Of a stretch of DNA of 5,845 nucleotides, positions 1-4,735 are shown piece after piece; within the stretch, counting starts at the first letter, position 1; every line of letters starts with the position of its first letter. The stretch comes from Archangiaceae bacterium (GTDB lineage: Bacteria > Myxococcota > Myxococcia > Myxococcales > Myxococcaceae), in assembly GCA_023248915.1 (NCBI GenBank), contig JAHFDQ010000407.1, positions 1 through 5,845 on the forward strand, given 5' to 3'. The translations under genes were made by a program, and so were the position numbers. The notes under the pieces are model-generated. The model was not told the DNA's origin. It was given only the letters and a program-made list of their open reading frames with translations, and searched no databases.

Positions 1-1
1 G

Positions 2-697
2 CCGAAGCCCAACGAGATCAAGCTCGACCCGAAGGCGGTCTACGCCCACACCACCTCGAACAACACCATCTTCGGGACGCAGTGGCAGACCTACCTCGAC
101 ACCGGGGCCGTGCCCCACGTCTGCGACATGAGCTCGGACTTCCTCTGGCGGAAGTTCGACGTCTCGAAGTTCGGGCTGGTCTACGCGGGCGCCCAGAAGA
201 ACGTCGGCCCCTCGGGGCTGGTGGTGGTGATCGCGAGGAAGGACTTCATCGCCCGCGGCCGGAAGGACATTCCGAAAATCCTCCGGTACTCGACGCACGC
301 CGAGAACAACTCGATGTACAACACCCCGCCGACCTTCTCGATCTACCTGATGCGGAACGTGCTGGCCTGGGTGAAAGAGCTCGGCGGCCTGGCCGCGATG
401 GAAGCGCGGAACCGCGAGAAGGCCGGAGTCGTCTACGGAGCGCTCGACAAGCTGTCGGGCTTCTACAAGGCCCCGGTCGAGAAGGAGAGCCGGTCGGTGA
501 TGAACATCGTCTTCCGCCTGCCCACCGAGGCGCTGGAAGAGAAGTTCGCCGCCGACGCCAAGAAGCAGGGCATGTGGGGCCTGAAGGGGCACCGCAGCGC
601 GGGCGGCATTCGGGTCTCGGCCTACAACGCCGTCTCGGTCGACGACGTCAAGGCGCTGGTCAGCTTCATGGAGTCGTTCGCCAAGGCGAACGGCTAG
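2..697 (+). CDS. serC: Phosphoserine aminotransferase, C-terminal part (5' end outside window)
   Basis: PLP-dependent class V aminotransferase that converts 3-phosphohydroxypyruvate and glutamate to O-phosphoserine and 2-oxoglutarate in cytosolic serine synthesis. In some bacteria it also serves pyridoxal phosphate synthesis. The reading frame is open from base 2 and 231 residues are visible of the roughly 360 usual for the family; the N-terminal third is missing. Family landmarks seen in order are the AHTTSNNTIFGTQ segment (visible residues about 15-27), the PLP-lysine motif YAGAQKNVGPSG with the Schiff-base lysine encoded at 197-199, the NTPPTFSIY segment, and near the end GHRSAGGIR followed by YNA. 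By analogy with characterised SerC, the His-Arg pair and second Arg of that last motif contact the substrate phosphate and carboxylate. No frameshift is seen and the C-terminus is complete (TAG). The assignment is secure; only the start and upstream neighbours are unknown. Confidence 0.96.
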   Translation, partial: PKPNEIKLDPKAVYAHTTSNNTIFGTQWQTYLDTGAVPHVCDMSSDFLWRKFDVSKFGLVYAGAQKNVGPSGLVVVIARKDFIARGRKDIPKILRYSTHAENNSMYNTPPTFSIYLMRNVLAWVKELGGLAAMEARNREKAGVVYGALDKLSGFYKAPVEKESRSVMNIVFRLPTEALEEKFAADAKKQGMWGLKGHRSAGGIRVSAYNAVSVDDVKALVSFMESFAKANG

Positions 698-724
698 TCC
701 TCAACCCTACTCAACGAGCACTGG

Positions 725-1285
725 ATGAGAGCCGCTTCTGTCGCCGCGCTGACCGCCGCCTTCCTCGCGCTGCCTGTCGCCCACGCCGGAGAGCTGAAGG
801 GCGTGAAGATGGACGACGCCATCACGGTCAACGCCAAGGCGCTCAAGCTGAACGGGTTGGGGCTGCGCACCAAGGTCGTCTTCAAGGTCTACGTGGGCGG
901 CCTGTACCTAGAGGCGCCGACGAAAGACGCGGCCCAGGTCATCGCCACCGACCAGACCAAGCGCGTCGTCATGGCGGTGCTGCGCGACCTCGACAAGAAG
1001 ACGGTGGTCGAGGCCATCTACAAGGGCTTCGAGAAGAACGCGGCCGATCAAATGGCGGCCCTGAAGGACCGGCTCGAGAAGTTCACCGCCCAAATCCCCG
1101 ACCTGAAAGAGGGCGAACGCCTGACCATCACCTACACCCCGGCCAAGGGCACGGTGCTCACCGACTCGGCCGGCAGGGAGATCGCGATCGAGGGCAAGGA
1201 CTTCTCCGAGGCCATGTTCTCGGTCTGGTTCGGGAAGTTTCCGGTCGACGAAGACCTGAAGAAGGGCATGCTCGGCGCCGAGTAG
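725..1285 (+). CDS. Secreted chalcone-isomerase-like protein
   Basis: This 186-residue protein begins with a clear signal peptide: Arg at residue 2, a hydrophobic run to about residue 18, and an AHA motif giving a likely cleavage after residue 21. The mature part matches the bacterial chalcone-isomerase-like domain family. It has the conserved-looking stretch LNGLGLRTK then FKVYVGGLYL (residues 42-62), a Lys/Arg-rich central helix region, and near the end the AMFSVWFGK then D-x-x-L-K-K-G-M-L-G pattern (163-184). Members are usually about 190 residues and periplasmic. They share the plant chalcone isomerase fold but are not thought to make flavonoids; their ligand is poorly known and fatty-acid-like molecules have been suggested. 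The ATG lies 27 nt after the serC stop, so co-transcription with serC is possible, but no strong Shine-Dalgarno sequence precedes it. Family assignment is fairly sure, function is not. Confidence 0.82.
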   Translation: MRAASVAALTAAFLALPVAHAGELKGVKMDDAITVNAKALKLNGLGLRTKVVFKVYVGGLYLEAPTKDAAQVIATDQTKRVVMAVLRDLDKKTVVEAIYKGFEKNAADQMAALKDRLEKFTAQIPDLKEGERLTITYTPAKGTVLTDSAGREIAIEGKDFSEAMFSVWFGKFPVDEDLKKGMLGAE

Positions 1286-1296
1286 CGCCGCGCCGA
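1272..1296. terminator. GC-rich hairpin between convergent genes (possible terminator)
   Basis: TCGGCGC (1272-1278) can pair with GCGCCGA (1290-1296) across an 11-nt loop. An alternative register pairs 1273-1278 with 1285-1290. The element overlaps the stop codon at 1283-1285 and lies in the 42-nt gap between convergent genes, where a bidirectional terminator would be expected. There is no T-tract on either side, so intrinsic termination is doubtful. In DNA this GC-rich, short stems also arise by chance. Confidence 0.22.
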
Positions 1297-1327
1297 AGCT
1301 CGGGTCCTGTGCCGCCAGGGGCCGGGC

Positions 1328-1570
1328 CTACGACTTGGTTTTGAGCTTGCTTTCGTTCGCCTTGATGAATGCGCGGATGTCGTTCGCCAGCTCGAGCAGC
1401 TTCTCCCACTGCTCCTTGTAGAGCGTCACCGGAAAGCGCCCCAGACCGTAGACCGAGAGGCCGCCCTTCTCGCTCACCTTCATCGAGATCGCGCGCGCGC
1501 TGCTCTTCTTGAGCGCCTCGTTCTCGGTCCTCAACCGCTCCAGCTCTGCCTTCAGGTCCTGGTCTTCCAT
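1328..1570 (-). CDS. Small leucine-zipper protein with PC4-like C-terminal domain, function unknown
   Basis: An 80-residue protein, read on the minus strand. I chose the ATG at 1570-1568 because GGGGAGG (plus-strand 1580-1586) sits 9 nt upstream; the frame stays open further upstream, but the extra residues look like unstructured Arg/Pro-rich read-through. Residues 1-22 form a short charged coiled coil with L6, L10, L13, N17 and L20 in perfect 4-3-4-3 spacing, including an Asn at the 'a' position as in GCN4-type parallel dimers. Residues 28-72 hold a compact domain containing KGGLSVYGLGRFPVTL, then EQW (53-55), L58 and D64-I65, and a Lys-rich tail follows. The spacing T/S-L-x-x-E-Q-W-x-x-L-x5-D-I resembles the C-terminal strand and helix of PC4/p15 single-strand DNA-binding proteins. 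I recall similar uncharacterised bacterial proteins with this SVYGLGRFPVTL segment. A dimeric nucleic-acid-binding role is inference. It converges on the gene ending at 1285 and diverges from the one starting at 1696. Confidence 0.85.
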   Translation of the reverse strand: MEDQDLKAELERLRTENEALKKSSARAISMKVSEKGGLSVYGLGRFPVTLYKEQWEKLLELANDIRAFIKANESKLKTKS

Positions 1571-1579
1571 CGTCGAGGG

Positions 1580-1586
1580 CCTCCCC
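1580..1586 (-). promoter_or_regulatory. Ribosome binding site deciding the start of the minus-strand small gene
   Basis: On the minus strand the sequence reads GGGGAGG, ending 9 nt before the ATG at 1570. This is the best Shine-Dalgarno match in the window. It favours this start over the in-frame upstream ATGs at 1627 and 1690. Confidence 0.7.
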
Positions 1587-1642
1587 GGCGAGCGAGACTC
1601 CTCAAGCGCCCGCCCGAGGTCAAGCATTCTGGTGGCGTCTCC

Positions 1643-1658
1643 TGGCACGGCGCTGGCA
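1643..1658 (+). promoter_or_regulatory. Candidate sigma-54 (RpoN) -24/-12 promoter
   Basis: TGGCACG-GCGC-TGGCA matches the sigma-54 consensus TGGCACG-N4-TTGCA with one mismatch (G for the second T). The invariant GG (1644-1645) and GC (1656-1657) are exactly 10 nt apart. Initiation would fall near 1668-1670, leaving a leader of about 27 nt that contains the GAGGG ribosome site for the gene at 1696. It sits in the only divergent intergenic region of the window, the place a promoter is expected. Myxobacteria use many sigma-54 promoters with enhancer-binding proteins. No enhancer site was identified. Confidence 0.5.
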
Positions 1659-1680
1659 CGATGCAGCGCTCGACCTGCCC

Positions 1681-1685
1681 GAGGG
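1681..1685 (+). promoter_or_regulatory. Ribosome binding site for the lipoprotein-like gene
   Basis: GAGGG lies 10 nt upstream of the ATG at 1696 and is the only purine-rich stretch near it. It supports this ATG as the start. Confidence 0.5.
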
Positions 1686-1695
1686 TGCACTGCGC

Positions 1696-2451
1696 ATGAC
1701 TTGGCTGCCGCGATTCCCCCAGATTTCCGTGGCTCTACTGGCGGCGCTGGGCCCGGGCTGCGTGACGGTGGTGCCGATGCAGACCGCCTCGGTGGTGGCC
1801 CCTGGGGCGTACCGGCTGAGCGGTTCGGCCACGCTGAGCACTTGGTGCAGCGTGTCGCTCGACCCGGCCCACAACTGCAACGCGGGCTTCGCGGGCGGCG
1901 TGCCGCTGCCAGAAGCGCGGGTGGGAGCCCGCCACGGCCTTCAGGGCGGGTTCGACCTGGGTTCGTCGCTGCAAGCCGAAGTGTCGGTCGGCCGCGGTTA
2001 CCAGTTGGGGCTGTACGCCGACGCGAAGAAAGAGGTCTGGGAACGGGAAACGCCGGCGGGGCACCGGCAGTTGCTCTCGGTCGCTCCGGGCCTGGGCTAC
2101 ACCGCGTACGAGATCACCTCGGGCTCGAGCGGCTCGGGCGTTGGCGTCCTCGACGCGGCGCTGCCGGTGTACTTCGGCCACCAGTCCGGGAACCTCGAGT
2201 GGGTGGCGGGGGCCAAGTACATCGAGCGGTTCATCTTCACGGACGTGGACGGCGATGGCCGGCGCGAGCTCTTGCCGCTCGGCGAGCTGGCCGTCTCGGT
2301 CGGGCTCTTCGCCGGAGGCGCGACGAAGTTTGGCGTCGAGCTGGCCTACCAGTCGGGCGTCGACCGGCCCTGGGGTGGGCTCTTCAACATCTCGGCGGGA
2401 GTCCTCTGGGACGTCGGGCTCGCTGACGCGCCGGCCCCGGCCGAGGAGTAG
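1696..2451 (+). CDS. Putative outer-membrane lipoprotein / barrel-like protein, function unknown
   Basis: I do not recognise a named family for this 251-residue protein. The N-terminus (residues 1-22) is a signal peptide with a hydrophobic core and a Cys at 22 preceded by LGPG. This resembles a lipobox but has Gly at -3 and Pro at -2, so lipidation is plausible rather than certain. The mature part is rich in Gly and in alternating hydrophobic/polar strands ending with aromatic residues (for example 77-108, 126-142, 165-182, 195-218 and 227-241), as in small outer-membrane beta-barrels or barrel-like lipoproteins. An acidic DVDGDGRRE segment at 183-191 looks like an EF-hand/dockerin type calcium loop between two strands. 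C51 and C61 could form a disulfide. The gene follows a candidate sigma-54 promoter and precedes the exported GH15-like gene by 54 nt, suggesting a shared envelope role. Confidence 0.78.
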   Translation: MTWLPRFPQISVALLAALGPGCVTVVPMQTASVVAPGAYRLSGSATLSTWCSVSLDPAHNCNAGFAGGVPLPEARVGARHGLQGGFDLGSSLQAEVSVGRGYQLGLYADAKKEVWERETPAGHRQLLSVAPGLGYTAYEITSGSSGSGVGVLDAALPVYFGHQSGNLEWVAGAKYIERFIFTDVDGDGRRELLPLGELAVSVGLFAGGATKFGVELAYQSGVDRPWGGLFNISAGVLWDVGLADAPAPAEE

Positions 2452-2463
2452 GGCGCAGCCGCA

Positions 2464-2485
2464 CGAGGCCATGAGGCCGGCCTCG
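2464..2485. repeat. Inverted repeat / palindrome in the gap before the GH15-like gene
   Basis: GAGGCCGGCCTC at 2473-2484 is a perfect 12-bp palindrome. Alternatively CGAGGCC (2464-2470) pairs with GGCCTCG (2479-2485) across an 8-nt loop. It lies within the 54-nt gap between the stop at 2451 and the GTG at 2506. It might be an operator or an attenuating or RNA-processing hairpin. No T-tract follows it. Confidence 0.4.
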
Positions 2486-2505
2486 ATTGCGACGCCCGTC
2501 GGGCC

Positions 2506-4725
2506 GTGTTACGCGCCGCAACCGTGCGCCGTGCCGCTCTCATCGGCTGGGCTATGCTCCCCGCCGTGGGTTGGGCGCAGGCTTCCGGCACCGACGCGCT
2601 GCCGGTCTCGAATGGCTTCGCGGCGGCTGCCTGGTCTCCCTCCCGGGCGAGGTTGACCGCCTTCTACCCCCACCTCTACCAGCAGTGGAGCGCGGTCTCG
2701 CCGCCGACGCCGCAGTTGGCCTTTGACGCCTACCTCGGCGTGAGGCTCGGAGGCGCCGCGGTCTGGCTGCCCGAGGCGGCCAGCGGTCCCGGGCTGGCGG
2801 GGTACGGGCAGGGCGGCATGGTGCGCGCACGGCAGACCTTCGGGGGCGCGACCGTCGACACCTGGCTGTTCGCGCCGCAAGACCTCGCGGCCCCGGTGGT
2901 GCTGATCGCCGGCCACGTCCTGAATACCGGGACGGCCACCCTCTCCGACAACGCGCTCTTCTCGCTGCACAACTTCCACCTGGGCCTGTTCGGTGGCGCC
3001 ACCGGAGAAACCACTCGCTACGACACGGCGCGGTCGGCCTTCATCGAGACAGGCCCGACCGGCGCCCTCGCCTACGTGGCGCTCTCGGCCCCGACGCGCT
3101 TCGCCCGGTCGCCCGAGAACCCCTACCCGCAGCTCAAGGCGCTAGGCCAGCTCGCGAGCGGCGGAGCCGGCCCCGAGACTCAAGACGACTCGGTGTCGGG
3201 CTTCGAGTGGGCGCTGCCCACGCTCGCGCCGGGCGCAGAGGCGTGGGGAGGCGTGGCCATCCTGTCGCTCCCGGCAGGCGACGACGCGACCGCCGGCGCG
3301 GCCATCGACGCCCTTCGCGCCTGGGTCGCCGGCCGTGGCGCGGCCGAGCTGGTGGCGGACGGCGGCACCGAGTGGGCCGCGTGGCTGGCGAAGGCGACAC
3401 GTCCGGCCGGCCTGACCGCCGATGAGCAGGCCGTGCTGGACGTTCAGCTCGCCGTCCTGCGCATGGCGCAGGTGAAGGAACCGAACGGAGCGGGGGGCGT
3501 GCCGCACGGGCAGATTGTCGCCTCGATGCCGCCCGGCCAGTGGAACATCGCTTGGACGCGCGACATGGCGTACGCGGTGATGGCGCTCTCGGCCTACGGC
3601 TACTTCGACGAGGCGCGCGCCGCGCTCGACTTCACCGCGGCCTCGGCACCGCGCCAGGGCCTCTATCAGAGCGAGGTGGGGTCCTCGTACGGGGTCTCGG
3701 TCTGCCGCTACTTCGGCAACGGCGACGAGTGGAGCGATGTTGACGCCGACGGCCCCAACGTCGAACTCGACGGCTTCGGGCTGTACCTGATTGCCGCGAA
3801 GCGCGCTGGCGTCACCGTCGAACCTTCCATGCTCGACAAGACGGCGACGGTGCTCGAGAACGCGCTCGGCTCGGGCGGGCTGGTCAAGGCCGACTCGTCC
3901 ATCTGGGAACGGCACCTGAACGGAAACGAACGCCACTTTGCCTACACCAGCCTCACCGCGGCCGCAGGGCTCGAAGCGGCAGGAAGGCACGACGCCGCCC
4001 GACTCGTGGCCGCCGCGGTGGCGCGCCTGGTGGACTCCGACGGCGCCCTGTGCGCCTCGGCGGAAGCCTGTCCCACTGGCTCGCAGCGCCACGACGGCAG
4101 CGTCATCGAGGCGTGGAACTTCGGAGTCCTGGCCGACACCGTGGCGCCGGGCACGAAGGTCGCGCTGGCACAGTCTCTGAAGCTGGCGTCCGGCGGCTAC
4201 AAGCGCATCGACGGCTCGACCGACTGGTACGACTCGCAGGAGTGGCTCTTCATCGACCTGCGCCTGGCATTGGCCGGAGACCGCGCCCTGGGAGACCGGG
4301 CCACGGCGATTGCGCTGGCCCACCTCGGCATCATCCCCGAGTTGGTGTCGGCGGCGGACGGCGTCGAGGTGACCGGCGCCATGCCGATGGTGGGCTTCGG
4401 CGCCGGTGCCTACGCGCTGTGGCTGGCCGACCGGGGCAAGGTGGGGACGTGGCTGTACCCGCCTGCCGGCGCGGACGGAGGGCCCGGCGCGGATGCGGGC
4501 TTGGATGGCGGCTCCGGTGGGGGCGCGGACGGCGGCGCCGACGGGGGCGGAGGAGAACCCGTCGCGGACGCGGGCCTGTCCCCCGACGCCGGGACTGCCG
4601 GCCCCGTTCTCGGCCCGGGCGCGACGCCTCTCCCGTGCGGCTGCGGCGGCGGGCCGGCGGCGTCGTTGGCCGTCCTCGCGCTTGCCGGCTTTTCCGCGCT
4701 CCCGAGACGACGGCCCTCGCGGTAG
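2506..4725 (+). CDS. Exported GH15-type (glucoamylase-like) glycoside hydrolase with MYXO-CTERM-like tail
   Basis: A 739-residue protein predicted to cleave alpha-glucosidic bonds of an alpha-glucan outside the cytoplasm. Residues 1-26 form a signal peptide ending AQA. The start is GTG 2506, or GTG 2524 which gives a tighter 20-residue signal; neither has a good ribosome site. Residues about 30-290 look like the all-beta N-terminal domain of bacterial glucoamylase/glucodextranase enzymes. The alpha/alpha-barrel (about 300-650) shows GH15 landmarks: NIAWTRDMAYAV (347-358), ELDGFGLYL (420-428) and DSSIWERH (463-470), with E468 the likely general acid. DGSVIEAWNFG (530-540) and DWYDSQEWLFIDL (573-585) follow. 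The catalytic base is uncertain; E579 is a candidate but is only 111 residues after the acid. A Gly/Asp/Ala linker (653-700) leads to the tail: C711-x-C713, a hydrophobic run and a terminal Arg-rich end. The exact substrate cannot be read from sequence. Confidence 0.85.
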   Translation: MLRAATVRRAALIGWAMLPAVGWAQASGTDALPVSNGFAAAAWSPSRARLTAFYPHLYQQWSAVSPPTPQLAFDAYLGVRLGGAAVWLPEAASGPGLAGYGQGGMVRARQTFGGATVDTWLFAPQDLAAPVVLIAGHVLNTGTATLSDNALFSLHNFHLGLFGGATGETTRYDTARSAFIETGPTGALAYVALSAPTRFARSPENPYPQLKALGQLASGGAGPETQDDSVSGFEWALPTLAPGAEAWGGVAILSLPAGDDATAGAAIDALRAWVAGRGAAELVADGGTEWAAWLAKATRPAGLTADEQAVLDVQLAVLRMAQVKEPNGAGGVPHGQIVASMPPGQWNIAWTRDMAYAVMALSAYGYFDEARAALDFTAASAPRQGLYQSEVGSSYGVSVCRYFGNGDEWSDVDADGPNVELDGFGLYLIAAKRAGVTVEPSMLDKTATVLENALGSGGLVKADSSIWERHLNGNERHFAYTSLTAAAGLEAAGRHDAARLVAAAVARLVDSDGALCASAEACPTGSQRHDGSVIEAWNFGVLADTVAPGTKVALAQSLKLASGGYKRIDGSTDWYDSQEWLFIDLRLALAGDRALGDRATAIALAHLGIIPELVSAADGVEVTGAMPMVGFGAGAYALWLADRGKVGTWLYPPAGADGGPGADAGLDGGSGGGADGGADGGGGEPVADAGLSPDAGTAGPVLGPGATPLPCGCGGGPAASLAVLALAGFSALPRRRPSR
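4462..4605 (+). repeat. Low-complexity Asp/Gly/Ala linker coding repeat
   Basis: Codons for residues 653-700 of the GH15-like protein encode an imperfect series of ADGG, ADAG and DGGSGGG units. Such disordered acidic linkers commonly sit between the enzyme and the sorting tail in myxobacterial surface proteins. The DNA repeats are short and could slip during replication, so length variation between strains is expected. Confidence 0.75.
4636..4722 (+). other. MYXO-CTERM-like C-terminal sorting signal
   Basis: Residues 711-739 read CGCGGG, then a hydrophobic stretch (about 717-732) and an Arg-rich end (RRR-P-S-R). This tripartite Cys / membrane segment / basic tail layout is that of MYXO-CTERM signals. 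In characterised myxobacterial proteins the Cys-containing motif is processed and the protein is surface anchored. It is the strongest taxonomic marker in the window. The hydrophobic segment is on the short side. Confidence 0.75.
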
Positions 4726-4735
4726 GCTCTGGCGC

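Noticed and set aside
82..1344. 420-residue plus-strand open frame spanning serC and the chalcone-isomerase-like gene
   Set aside because: It is the out-of-frame shadow of two well supported genes, and its product is an Arg/Gly-rich sequence with no domain character.
1595..1623. TTGACC on the minus strand (1623-1618) as a -35 box for the zipper gene
   Set aside because: No acceptable -10 hexamer lies 16-18 nt downstream, so it was not called as a promoter.
1571..1690. N-terminal extension of the minus-strand zipper protein to ATG 1627 or 1690
   Set aside because: It would overlap the divergent promoter region, has no ribosome site as good as the one before 1570, and adds residues of shadow-like composition.
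1735..2472. 245-residue antisense frame opposite the lipoprotein-like gene
   Set aside because: The plus strand has a signal peptide, ribosome site and barrel-like strands; the antisense product is Arg-rich with no recognisable features.
2524..2545. Twin-arginine signal in the GH15-like protein (TVRRAAL)
   Set aside because: The residues after the Arg pair do not fit the F-L-K part of the Tat consensus, so an ordinary Sec signal is the simpler reading.
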